DNA of 64,000 nucleotides from Trichopria drosophilae (taxonomy: Eukaryota; Arthropoda; Insecta; Hymenoptera; Diapriidae), in the NCBI GenBank assembly GCA_030407085.1, contig CM059582.1:134314001-134378000 (forward strand), given 5' to 3'. The position numbers and the translations under genes were made by a program. Positions 33,729 through 44,516 of this stretch are shown piece after piece. Every line of letters starts with the position of its first letter. The stretch's first letter is position 1. The notes beneath the pieces were generated by a model. The model searched no databases and was not told the DNA's origin. It saw only the letters and a list, made by a program, of their open reading frames with translations.

Positions 33729-34606
33729 CATGTCGCGGCCAAAACGCGGTGACGCACAAAGTGATGAACATCACAAATATGTGAAGATAGTTGCTTCGCA
33801 GTACAAGCATCTGAGCACCAGCGTGCTGTAGCTATCGCGACAGCGGCCGATTGCATATTGGAACGTGCAAATGTCAGGAAATCACTTGGAAACGACTTGG
33901 AAGCAGATACAGAAGGAGGATAAAGATCTTCAACAGTTTGTCGAACTGTTAGATTGCGAACCTGATGCCTACTTCGCGGAAGAATTTATGGACACGGCTG
34001 AAGAAATTTACTTCGACATTCTCGCAACACTGAATTCTGTCATCAACCGGTTGTCACTGACTCAAACGGGTCTATCATCGCCATCTTCATCGAATGCTGC
34101 TCCAGCACCTGCAGAACGTCGACGCACGCAAGTACCTCATGTATCAGTTCCGCGTTTTTCGGGTCGTTATAGCGATTGGATCGAGTATCGCGATCACTTT
34201 CAGGCTCTGATCGTAGATGACACGACGATTACTCCGTTGGAACGATTGTCGCATCTTAAATCAAACTTGGAAGGGCATGTCTCAAAAGTTTTAAAAAATT
34301 GTCCGATACCGCCGAAAACTTTGATCTTGCGTGGAAAATGTTATGCGACCGGTATAAAAATAAACGGCAATTGTTGCACACGCATCTCGCAAAATTGTGT
34401 TGAACGCGGTTGCGTAAGATGATTCCCCAAGTGATCTGCGTTTATTACTTGATACGGCGCAAGAAAGTGTCGATGCGCTGCAAAAGCTGGGTTGGCCAAT
34501 TTCCGACGATATTCTTGTTTTTCTGATTTTGCAGCGGATCGACCGCGCATCGCGTGAATAATTCTATTTTTCATTAAAAGACGCAGAATATGCGACGTAT
34601 GCTCAG
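33729..34606 (+). pseudogene. BEL/Pao gag (DUF1759 region), frameshifted
   Basis: A start-like ATG at 33729 (MSRPKRGDAQSDEHHKY) runs to a stop. The line switches frame by 33865, where 33865-34422 encodes DLQQFVELLDCEPDAYFAEE, PHVSVPRFSGRYSDWIEYRD and LSHLKSNLEGHVSKVL. The PxFSGxxxxWxxxxDxF...LKSxLxG pattern is the DUF1759 capsid-like region of BEL/Pao gag. It then moves frame again (LRLLLDTAQESVDALQKLGW near 34440) before a stop at 34559. Dead, but easy to follow. Confidence 0.8.
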
Positions 34607-35887
34607 TTGCACAAATTATTAACTGCTAAATTGAGGTCGTACGAAGCATCGCGCGCATATGATGTCGAGAAACCACATCGCAGCATCGCGTCCGCAACGC
34701 GCACGAAACCAATCGCGAAAATTCAGTCGCATCATTTAGTTGCCAAGCGGCAAGGTCAGTGCAAAGCATGCTCCGGAGCACATCAATTATTTCAATGTTC
34801 AAAATTTAGAAATATGACTGTCAGTCAACGTCGTAATTTAGTCAAGCAAAGCGGTGCATGTTTTAACTGCCTTTCCACTCAGCATCGGGCATCACGCTGC
34901 AAGAGTGAACGCACTTGTAAACATTGTGGTGCCAACCATAATTCGTTGTTGCACTCGGAAGTGCAACAGAATCGCACGCAGATGTCACCGCAGACATTTG
35001 ACAGCTCCGCGAATGAAACATCGCCCAATCCGAATTCCGTCGACGCGAATTTACTTAATTCGACAGGTATCGCGCATTTAAGTATCGCGCGCGAACCTGC
35101 GCAAGTCGTTTTGTCAACGATAGTCGTACTAATGACAGTGCCATCGAAGCGAACCGTATTATTGCGAGCTTTACTCGATTCGGGATCAGCGCACACGTTA
35201 ATCACGCGTGAAGCTGCAAACGCATTGCAAACGCGAGAATTTCCTGCGTCAAGCATTATAATCGATGTAGGTCGACTGCCGCCGAATACATCCAAAGCCG
35301 TTGTTCCAGTGACGATAATGTCCGCGTCGGATTGCACTAAAGCACTGAGTACCGACGCCGCGATTTTGGACTCGCTTATCGAGTATAAATCCAAATTTAA
35401 ACACCCGCTCACGCAATGGCCACATCTCGCGGGCATTGAGCTAGCCGATCAGTGTCCGACAAATGACGCGCTGATTCACATGTTGCTCGGAGGTGATCTA
35501 GTTCCGTATGCAATGTGTGACGGAAAAATTCGAGGTGGATTGAACGAGCCGGTCGCGATGAAAACGATTTTTGGTTGGATTTTAGCCGGCAGAACCCACA
35601 CAGACGCATCGTCGGTTGAAATGGACGCAATATGCATACATCATGCGCATGTGCAGGATATTCTGCACGACACTCTCGCAAAATTTTGGGAGATCGATGA
35701 AATCGCTCCCATTCGCGCGCTTACGGACGAAGACGAGCGATGCGAACTTCACTTTCAGAAACCGCACTCGCGCGCTCCGGACGGTCGGTACATTGTACGC
35801 ATTCCGTATCGCGATCCCCTCCACTCAATATCGGACAGACGCACGACCGCGCCGTGCAGACACTCAAATCCATTGAGCGTCGCTTAG
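34607..35887 (+). pseudogene. BEL/Pao gag zinc knuckles, protease and RT linker
   Basis: A 426-codon open stretch. Order: CKACSGAHQLFQC, CFNCLSTQHRASRC and CKHCGANHNSLLH (three knuckle-like CCHC/H motifs typical of Pao gag); protease block LRALLDSGSAHTLITREAAN (active-site DSG) near residues 190-210; then LLGGDLVPYAM and PVAMKTIFGWILAGR, the linker before RT; then FWEIDEIAP and HFQKPHSRAPDGRYIVRIPY at the RT start. The frame is lost at about 35820 and picked up again at 35880. Known role: gag-pol polyprotein with virus-like particle, protease and RT. Confidence 0.85.
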
Positions 35888-36752
35888 CCACGCGGCTAAG
35901 TCCGGTGTTCAAGCAATGTATTTACCGCATCACTCTGTAGTGAAGGCTGATAGCGCTACTACGAAAACGCGAATCATATTTAACGCTTCTGCAGCATCAT
36001 CTAACGGACGTTCTTTAAATGACTTGCAATTAACCGGTCCAAAATTGCAATCGGATTTGCCCCTGCTGTATTTACAATGGCGTATGCATCGGTATGTGTA
36101 CACTGCCGATATCGCAAAAATGTATCGCCAAATTTTAATCGATGAACGCGACATCGATCAGCAACGCATTTTATGGCGAATATCACGGCTAAACGCAGTG
36201 AAAGAATTTCAATTATTAACAGTTACGTACGGAACCGCGAGCGCTCCATTTCTAGCGCTAAGAGTTTTGCGTCAACTCGCCCACGACGGAGGTCATGATC
36301 TTCCAATCGGGAAAAGCATCCTCCTCAACAACATGTCTGTTGATGACGCACTGTTCGGTGCCGATTCAGTCAATCAGGCGAATGAAGCTAGGATTCAGGT
36401 CACTGAGCTTCTAGCAAAAGGAAAGTTCGTTCTTCGAAAATGGGCAAGCAACACTGTGAGCCTACTCGACGATATTGACAGCACTAAGCACGGGCTATCG
36501 TGCGACGAAACTCTGCAAACAGATGAGAGTGTGAAGGTACTCGGCCTTTCATGGCAGCCTTCCACGGATACTTATAGATTCACAATCAATCGTGCCGCAA
36601 TGCCTATGATGTCGAAAAGAATTCTGCTTTCGCATATTACGCGACTTTTCGACCCTTTACGTTGGCTCGCACACGTAATCATTATTCGCAAAAATGATTA
36701 TGCAGAAACTGTGGACATAATGACTGGGACGACCCCCTACCGCCGGTTTTAG
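35880..36752 (+). pseudogene. BEL/Pao reverse transcriptase
   Basis: 35916-36752 contains TKTRIIFNASAASSNGRSLN, VYTADIAKMYRQILIDERD, QQRILWR, TYGTASAPFLALRVLRQLA and the catalytic block MSVDDALFGAD, where the family norm is Y-V-D-D. Later KVLGLSWQPSTDTYRF is the connection region. The frame ends about where LFDPLRWLAHVIIIRKN meets scrambled sequence, after which a different frame begins RNase H. Nearly full-length for the domain. Confidence 0.87.
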
Positions 36753-37370
36753 ATATCGCGTGGCGCGAATTCTACGATTTTCTCCCTGAATTGTCCAACA
36801 CTACGGGGCCACGGTGGCTCGGGACCTCGTCCTGTAGTATTTACGAATTGCATGGATTTTCGGATGCGTCCGAGAAAGCATATGCAGTTGTTGTATACGT
36901 TCGAACAAAGTTAAATAGCCACGAATGGCAGACGCGCCTTTTAATCGCAAAGACTCGCGTTGCACCGCTAAAGAAGCTCACAGTTCCTCGCCTCGAGCTT
37001 TGCGGCGCAGTATTATTGGCGCGACTATTGTGTCAAATTGCGCTTCCCTACTTCTCAGACCGCCCAGTTTTTTGTTGGACAGACGCGACCATTGTATTGG
37101 CATGGCTGAATGCTCAGTCCTCACGTTGGAAAACATTTGTCGCGAATCGGGTGGCTGAAATACACCATCATTTGCCCAATACAATATGGCATCATGTTCC
37201 TGGTGCAGAAAACCCTGCAGACCTCGCATCGTGAGGAGTTTCTAGTCAAGATGTGACTAAGTCTTCGTTGTGGTGGCATGGACCGACTTGGCTCACGCAA
37301 CCTCCCAGTTGCTGGCCAACTGTCGTTCCTCCACTTGACGCAAATCCCAAAGAAAAGTGTCACCTAATAG
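36753..37370 (+). pseudogene. BEL/Pao RNase H and truncated downstream end
   Basis: 36791-37234 has ELHGFSDASEKAYAVVVYVR (catalytic FSDAS), then APLKKLTVPRLELCGAVLLA (E), FCWTDATIVLAWL (D) and HHVPGAENPADLAS. This is the complete motif set for Pao RNase H. After a TGA the sense reads on (SLWWHGPTWLT) for about 40 codons and then dissolves near 37370. Integrase and 3' LTR are missing, so the copy is 3' truncated or was deleted. Confidence 0.85.
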
Positions 37371-37814
37371 ACCAGGATACGATTTTAAAAGATTTTCTGA
37401 TATTTTTCAAAGATTATTTTTAAAATTATTATGTTTGGGCTTCCGCAAAGGGTTATAGCAAATCTTAGTAAAAGGCATCTTACACAGATGCCTCCAAACT
37501 CCAAATAAATATTTTCCGGGAACTAAAAATTTTACACAGATCTTAGACGACACATTTTTAAAAACTATGAAAATAATTAACTATAACATGAAAATAAAAC
37601 CGGACGAAATAGTAAGAGTTAATGTATTTAAGAAATACAGATAAGAAATGGGGGAAACGGTTATAAAATCTCCAGGAACGCACTCACAAATTACAATATG
37701 CAAAGCAACATAAAAAAATTTAAACAGAAATCAAAGTAAAGTACATTTTTAACATCTCAGTTATGTACAAACAGATACCCAACTCATATATGAGGTAGGC
37801 TGCCATCTAGTGAG
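37371..37814. other. Interior sequence of the large transposon
   Basis: AT-rich DNA between the truncated BEL/Pao and the right inverted repeat. No gene seen. Confidence 0.4.
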
Positions 37815-38348
37815 GAACTCTCTAAATTCGTCTTATAGGTTCTCATTCTACATACATAAAAGAACATACTTACACAATTTCGTTAAAATTGGAGAAATGG
37901 TCTAAAAATCTAATGATCACTTGGCGTGGAATTGCTCTATTCGAATAACTGGATGCTTGCGGATGGGGTTAAAATCATCAGAAATTTCGAACATTCGGTG
38001 AAAGCATAAAACTTTAAATGATCAATGTTGGCAATGATGGTACAATGCAATAACAAGCTGATCTTGGTAAACAGTAAAAAAAAGCTAATACAACTTAAAC
38101 AATAACCTCAGTATGTATCTCAAAGAAGTAATAAGTAGTTGATTTATACAAATGACAATTTTAACTTGCTCAAAAGTAGTAAAAAATAGTTAAAAGGTTA
38201 TAAATTACCATTTGTTTAATAGCTATTTGACGAATATAGGACAGAAAGTCAAAACCGAAAAGTCCACACCGAAATGTCCAATGAAATCGAAAGTCCACAC
38301 CGAAATTATATTTTATTTATGGACGTTATTTTTTTACATGAACAAATT

Positions 38349-39440
38349 TTACATATGGATGTTGTAACCTATTGTTTTTAAGTTTTGCAATTCATCTTCG
38401 TTATGAACAAATTCCTGGTAATTGTTGAGAACACTAGCAATTCTGTCTTCAGTCTGTATAGTGGTTATCTTGGGTACTTTTTTTACTTTTTTACCCAGAG
38501 ACAAATCTCTCAGCATGTACTCGACATCAGCTTGTTCTTTCTGTAGCTCCGTTAAAAAGTTATAAAAACTTGGGTGATGTCGACCGACAAGTATCTGGAA
38601 GCACTTGTGCCACCCTTCCGACGCGTTGTTGGTGCGTGCAATCCCCTGCAGTACGGAGTTGAAATGATTCCAGAGAATTGGTTCGTACCGAACTTTTACT
38701 GCCTTTCTTCTGCCGATAGCTCGTATCCCGCGCACGTAATTTTTTTCGAAGTAGTTAGCAATAGGTATGAACTCCTCGGGTATGTCATTATAAAAAAAAT
38801 CAAAAACATTTTGGACGTCTTCGGGAAGTACGAACGCTAAGGCGCACATGCTGTGTGCAGCATCTTGTATCGCAGAATCGTTTACATCTCCATATCGCTG
38901 TTGAAGACCTTCAGCTTGTATTCTGCGATACACGCTTTGGCATAGGTGAAATAGGCATAGTTTTATGGTCTCTTCACGAAAATGAAATTTTATGGCCTTT
39001 ATGATCGCCATTTTAAAATCAGACATGATAGTTGTGGGGTGTTGTATGGGAATACCGGCAGATTCAGCATGTGCGATTGTAACCTCTAAAACTTTTGAAT
39101 AGGATACTTCCTTTTTATTTTCCAAAAGAGAGTGTACAAGAGGAACGGCAATTTTTCGTGTTGAACCCTTATAAGTTTGTGTAACCGATCCCATTATAGT
39201 AAAGAGTTGGAAAAAAATGGAGGGAACTCTTTGAAATGTTCCATCTACATACCACACGTCTGATTTGAAAAGGACTCTTAAATTTTCGCGAGTTGCAAAA
39301 ACCAGTATTCTTCCGTAGCTCAAATTATGATCCACATCAGCATGCGAATCGTAAATTAAAAAATTTTTACCGACGAGATTTTTCTTAAATTGATCGTGAA
39401 GGTCTGTGATTCTAGTAGGATTAGAGGGGATGTGTCGCAA
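38349..39440 (-). CDS. MULE transposase, catalytic exon
   Basis: Seen: a 363-codon open frame. It has WYVDGTFQRVP (Asp near residue 66), FFQLFTIMGS, IMSDFKMAIIKAI (Asp near 141), the CxxH motif in KLCLFHLCQSVYRRIQ, and NNASEGWHKCF (Glu near 275). These give the D-D-E triad and CxxH of the MULE transposase domain. Known role: cut-and-paste or copy transposition of Mutator-like elements, in the nucleus. The upstream exon at 39521-39763 carries a FLYWCH finger. A likely intron lies between them (donor GTAATATT near 39496, acceptor gag near 39441-39445). The Met used here may simply be the first in the exon (MRHIPSNP). The catalytic part looks whole. Confidence 0.85.
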   Translation of the reverse strand: MRHIPSNPTRITDLHDQFKKNLVGKNFLIYDSHADVDHNLSYGRILVFATRENLRVLFKSDVWYVDGTFQRVPSIFFQLFTIMGSVTQTYKGSTRKIAVPLVHSLLENKKEVSYSKVLEVTIAHAESAGIPIQHPTTIMSDFKMAIIKAIKFHFREETIKLCLFHLCQSVYRRIQAEGLQQRYGDVNDSAIQDAAHSMCALAFVLPEDVQNVFDFFYNDIPEEFIPIANYFEKNYVRGIRAIGRRKAVKVRYEPILWNHFNSVLQGIARTNNASEGWHKCFQILVGRHHPSFYNFLTELQKEQADVEYMLRDLSLGKKVKKVPKITTIQTEDRIASVLNNYQEFVHNEDELQNLKTIGYNIHM

Positions 39441-39496
39441 CCTCTCTCATTAATGACAATAATATAACCTAATAATTAAAACCTAATCCCTAATAT

Positions 39497-39763
39497 TACC
39501 TTAATTGAAGACATTAAACGTCAAGCTTCCACTTCCTCGGGGTTAGGCCCATGACCGGTATGGGAGTTTGGTAAACCGCCATTTCGGACCAGAAGAGTAC
39601 GTCTCGTGCTTACAGTAGTCAAGCGTGCAGAACAATCTGGCTTTTGTCGACATTTCCAGTATTTAACGTCGCCTCTACTGTAAGAGCCGACGTACAGAAA
39701 TCCGTCAAGATGACCATAAATGCTTCGACCGCACGAAATAATTTCAAGATTTATCAAAGCCAT
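39497..39763 (-). pseudogene. MULE first exon, FLYWCH zinc finger, one in-frame stop
   Basis: The frame starting MALINLEIISC contains FLYVGSYSRGDVKYWKCRQ, then CSARLTTVSTR and HTGHGPNPEEVEA, i.e. a FLYWCH-type zinc finger (Cys-Cys-His-His) that usually binds DNA in these transposases. After PEEVEA a TGA occurs about eight codons before the predicted donor. Either that codon is a disabling mutation or a splice site lies slightly upstream. The element is therefore probably inactive despite the intact second exon. Confidence 0.72.
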
Positions 39764-40329
39764 TACAAAAATTTAAAAATATAAAAATCGTAAAGAAAAC
39801 TTAAAAGTATGTAAAGATGTCAAAAGGTTAAAACTAAAACAAAACACACCTGGAAATTTATTTTTTTTTCGGTGTGCTGTGGATATCAATAGCTGTGGAC
39901 TTTTCGGCGTGGACTTTTCGGTGTGGCCTTTTTGTTCGGATACCCTATTTGACTAAATATCAATCTGTATTTTTCCAAATCGGTTCATAAAGAGATACCA
40001 GCTTGCAATGTAATTTCGGCATACACATAAAATCGGCGCGTTTAAACTGAAATATCCTAATGTAAAAAATTAATTCAATTAGATATAGATAGATAGATAG
40101 ATAATTTATTTCTCATGTATAGGGAGCTACGTCCCATAGAGATTGAGTTCCGGATTTCGTAATACAGAATTACAATCAAATAGGACAAAAAAATAAAGAA
40201 TAACTTAGAATCTAAAATAAACATTTAAGTAATTCACGCAAGTACACAATACAAATCGCAATAATTTAACGAATAAAAATTGAATGAATACGCAGACGCT
40301 AAATAAAAATAAAACGCAATAAATTACAA

Positions 40330-43300
40330 TTAAAAACCCATCATAAAATTTCGCCGCACAAAACACGCTTTAACAAAATTATAAAGACATTTCTGGGAGT
40401 ACGAATCATTCTCACAAATAAAAACACTAATAACATTTTCTGAAAATTTTGCGAAAAGATCTTCACGTATCGAATGTGAAATTGGGCACTCTGAGAGAAT
40501 GTGCAGCAGGTTTTCCTCTTTGCCCATGTTGCATAAAGTAAAAATGGATGAGGGGTCGTAATTGTATCGACATCCAGAGATTATTAATGAGTGCGAATGG
40601 ATCGTAGCTAGCCGAAGCTGCATTTTAAGTTTTAAATGGTCCAGGTGAAAACGCTTTGGATACTGGGAGAAGATCGAGTCTTTATAAACTCGCAAGATAG
40701 GAAGCTGTGGAGAGTCAGAACCATAATACACATCGAGGTCGGCTTTTCTACGCTGTTCCGCAAATTTTGCGACAATCGATGGTCTTAAATACTCCCAGTA
40801 ATCGGCTTCGAAATTTTCCCATAGTCCGAACACGCCAGCATTTCCCAATACAGTCTTCAGCTGGACCATCCAGTTCGCTGGGACCGCATAAGAAGGGTTC
40901 TGTGCCAAGTCATGTAGGCGTAATAATAGGATTCTGGGTATCTTGGAAGCTGACATTCTTAAAACTCTATTAACCCATTTAATGGCTCGGTTCAAAATTT
41001 CAACAGAAATAGGGAATAACCCTAATTCAAGTCTAACCCGATAGGAAGGAGTATTCCTGGAAATATTAAAAAGCCTCTTAAAAAAATAGTAATTGCACAG
41101 CTTCCAGCTTACTCAAGTATCTGAGCGCCCGGAATGGTGCTGAGTACAGTAAAACCGATGTGATTAGCGCATTGTAAATTTTCCAGAGCGCTTCCTAGGC
41201 GTCTATTTTGGCAGTGGAGACAATCGATAACGCTGAGGCGGACGCAACGCTCGTTCTGGAAATAGCATCCTCACAAGGCAGGAGGCCTAGTACAGAAGAG
41301 GCTAACACGACCCCCAAATAACGGTAATTGTTGACAACTTCAACCGGACAGCCATTATAAAAGAAAAGTCTAGAATAAGAATCCAGGGGTCCGGCTTTTC
41401 GGAAGCACATAACCTTGGTTTTATCGGAATTAACAGTAAGAGCATTCAAGGCACAGTACTCGGCAAGAATCGACAACTTTCTTCTCATGTCTGCCGGGGT
41501 AGACGCGAATATCGTAAGATCATTGGCATGTAAAAGTAGTAACAAATCATACGAAGACGTTACATCCACTCCACGAACACCTCTCTCCCTAAAAAAGAAA
41601 GCAATATCAGACAGGTACAGGATAAAGAGCAGAGGGCTCAGTATCTCACCACGGAGCACACCTATAGTGACTTTATGGTCGGGAGAGGAGGCGTAAGTAG
41701 ATTGAATAAATGCAGATGCAGTCTGATACAATGCCCTTAAAACCCTAACAAATTTCGCGCTTACGCCAAGACTGACTAGTTTCTTCCAAAGCAGCATGTG
41801 AGGTACAGAGTCAAATGCCCGTTTAAAGTCGACAAAAAGACTGTATAATTTCGACTTTTCGCGGCGAAGAGAAATCTGGATAGTGGCAAATAGAGAAAAA
41901 TATATTATCCTCTGTGCCTCTTCCGCTACGGAACCCTGCCTGCTCTTCGGGCAAGATGCTCCCTTGAGAGGCCCAATCAGTCAGGCGTGTACACAGTATC
42001 TGCGAGAAAATTTTAGATAACGCATTAGAAATCGCGATCATTCGATAATTGGCCGGATCCTCACGGGAACCCATCTTATCTAAAAGAAACAAAGCTGCAC
42101 GAGCCCAATCTTTTGGAAATATTTCACGCGACAAAATTTCATTAAAGAGATTCAAAAGTTGGGATTGCCAGGAACTATCAAGCAATTTAAATAATTCGCC
42201 AGGCAACCCGTCTGGACCAATGGCTTTTCCAACTCTCAAACTCTTTATGCTGTTGGCTAATTCTAGTATCGTGAACGGAGAATCTAACATGGCAACAACG
42301 GGCTCAGTGACTGACAGATGGAAGACACTTATCTGCGGATAAACCGTCGACATAGGCCCTCCACGACTCAACAGAGACCGATTGACCAACGCTAGGTTTT
42401 GTACGAAACGAACGCACTACATTCCAGAAATCCGCAGAGTTGTGGACCGCCGCGAATTTATTGGAGACTAATTCAGCATGTGAACGCTTTTTATCCCTAA
42501 TTATTGTCAGATACTTTTTCTTGGCAGTCTTAAAAGAAAGAACCGAGCTAGGAGTGTACAGATATTTCTTCATCGCTCTTAAAGATACGTTGTAGTTTTT
42601 CTTAGCTACAACACAGTCCTTGTCAAATCAAGCCATCGCCTTAAAATTACAACGAGGTGTCTTATAAATTTTTGACCTGGACAAAATCTTTGCCTGTACA
42701 TCCGTATCCCGAAGCACATTTGTGAACGATCCACAGGCATTTTCAAAAGAGTTCGCGTCTTGGAAACTTAAATTAATTCGCGTGTGTTTAAGCGCGTTCG
42801 TAAACAGTGCGATCCCGTCATTCGACCGTAAAAATTTTTCCCTCGTTAACACTCCTGATGGAGTGAAGAATTCTCTAACAGGAGAACGATCTGTGCGGAG
42901 ATATAAACTCACGCAAACAGACAGATGGTCCGATCCATACAGATCATCCCCCGTTATCAAATCCTGTACAAAATGAAGGTGGGATGCAGAGATCCACACG
43001 AGATTCACAACACTAAAGCTATTGGTACCGATAAATGTAAAATGAGCGGGTCTGTCGCTACAAGTACGGCCATTTAACAAAATAAAGTTGTGTGAGCGCA
43101 TGAAATCGAGCAAAAGAATACCTCGGCTGTTATGCTGCATGTCATGCGATTTTCTAACCAAATTTACAGTCGAATCTTCAAAAATTTGAGGACAATCTAA
43201 ATGATCATCTAATGTTCCGATTCTTGAATTAAAATCGCCACCAAGCACAAACACACAACCGAGGTACTGGGCTTTCAAAGTATCAATAATATTCTGCAAA

Positions 43301-43731
43301 ATATTAAGATCTTCTTTTAAACTAGAATCTGGCGAAAAATAAAGAGAACCTATTATTGGATTAACCGGATAGGTTTTAACTAAATAAAAGGTCCAATTAG
43401 GCTTGATCTCAAGCTCGGTAGAGTCTATGTTATTTTTTAATAAAGTAAGAAGCCCTCCACTAGCACGACCGTACTTAGAAATACGAGAGGCCGGAGCAAA
43501 AATCTTTGAAAAGCCTACGTCTATATTTTTGACTCGATGACTCGCTTCACACCAAGTTTCCGAGAAATTAAAAATACCGCAAGCCGAATAAAAAGAATTA
43601 CAAGAAATATTATAAATACCGCGCGCATTCCAAAACGCTATTTTTAACATTTCATTTGAAGTAGAAGAATGAGGTGAATTCGAAGACGAAGTAGATCTCG
43701 TTGAGCAGTAGCGTACTGAGGTTGAAGGCAA
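40330..43731 (-). pseudogene. LINE ORF2: APE endonuclease, reverse transcriptase, C-terminal CCHC-like region
   Basis: Order on the minus strand: endonuclease 43650-42850 (LKIAFWNARGI, FSETW, GGDFNSRIG, SDRPAHFTFIG, GSDHLSVCV); RT 42390-41195 (GKAIGPDGLPGELFK, DPANYRMIAISNALSKIF, EEQAGFRSGRGTEDNIFF, GVLRGEILSPLLFILYL); then 40995-40330 with CNMGKEENLLHILSECP, a Cys/His motif common after LINE RTs. Damage: stops or frameshifts near 42600, 41800-41823 and 41195-41000. The catalytic box, normally Y-A-D-D, reads HAND in LLLLHANDLTIF. It is otherwise full-length, so it landed whole and decayed in place. Known role: nicks target DNA and copies the RNA there. Confidence 0.87.
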
Positions 43732-43838
43732 CGGGCGACGACGGGAGCCAATTAAAAAGGACGATTTTCTGAAGTATAAGACTCATCCATAGAGAGTTCA
43801 TATTTGTGCGAGGCGAGCGGCGTTGTGAAAATGACGCA

Positions 43839-44516
43839 TTATTGGTTTGAAAGCCAGTAAGCATTGCCGAGGCCGGAGTAGGATAATCTCGTCCTGAAGC
43901 CTGGTATGGGAAAAAAATCTTGATCATCTTCGGACCAACTGTACCAGACGTTATTAACGGCAATGCTATTTGCCTTCCTTTTGAACGAGTAGCCTTTCAA
44001 AGTTGCCATCCGATGGGCCACCCTTGCCTTATAGGCAATTAGACGATCTCTGTCTGTCAGATCGTTCGAGATATAAATTTTCGAGTTACGTAAGGCTGTT
44101 TTCTTCGCGTTAAAACTTGAAAATTTAACGTCCTTCGATTTCAGTTCGGCAAGGATTACGGGAGGATTGTTGCGTAAGAATCTTGCGTTTAATACCACAT
44201 CCGGTAAAGAAAACTTGGACGTTAACAGATTAATCGCAGTTGCTTTGGCTGAGAGCTGGCCGGGTTCAGCTCTAGAAATAACTATGTTCCTCTTCTTTAG
44301 TAACTTTTCTTGCAATTCAACTCTGTTAGCCAGCTTCTTTAGGGAGGATTCATAAGTCTGAACTCTTTTCTCTAGGACACTTATCCTGCCGGAAAATTCT
44401 TTTTTCATGTCCAGAAGCGTCTGATTGACATTAGAAATGTCTAATATATAGCCACCAATTTCATTGGAAAGAGTGCGAGTAGACTGTTCGATAGAAGCTT
44501 GAAGAGCCTCCTTCAA
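43839..44516 (-). CDS. LINE ORF1 protein (coiled coil plus nucleic-acid-binding domain)
   Basis: A 225-codon frame. Residues ~1-75 form heptads (ISVLEKRVQTYESSLKKLAN, VELQEKLLKKRNIVIS), a coiled coil. From ~75 on comes a globular region: KRNIVISRAEPG, then KIYISNDLTDRDRLIAYKAR and a basic stretch, like the RRM/C-terminal unit of L1-type ORF1. Known: such proteins coat the element RNA and act as chaperones in the cytoplasmic RNP. The frame overlaps the region before ORF2 and ends at 43839. The start is chosen as the first Met; a few more codons upstream are possible. Confidence 0.72.
   Translation of the reverse strand: MKEALQASIEQSTRTLSNEIGGYILDISNVNQTLLDMKKEFSGRISVLEKRVQTYESSLKKLANRVELQEKLLKKRNIVISRAEPGQLSAKATAINLLTSKFSLPDVVLNARFLRNNPPVILAELKSKDVKFSSFNAKKTALRNSKIYISNDLTDRDRLIAYKARVAHRMATLKGYSFKRKANSIAVNNVWYSWSEDDQDFFPIPGFRTRLSYSGLGNAYWLSNQ

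Larger units (their letters stand above)
38232..39944 (-). mobile_element. Mutator-like element (MULE) with 9-bp target duplication
   Basis: Bounded by CTATTTGAC at 38223-38231 and 39945-39953, the 9-bp duplication usual for Mutator-like elements. Both ends carry inverted copies of a repeated ccgaaaagtccac-type motif. It splits the right arm of the 16.7-kb transposon, and the arm sequence rejoins exactly once the element and one duplication are removed. It encodes FLYWCH and MULE-transposase blocks on the minus strand. Confidence 0.88.
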
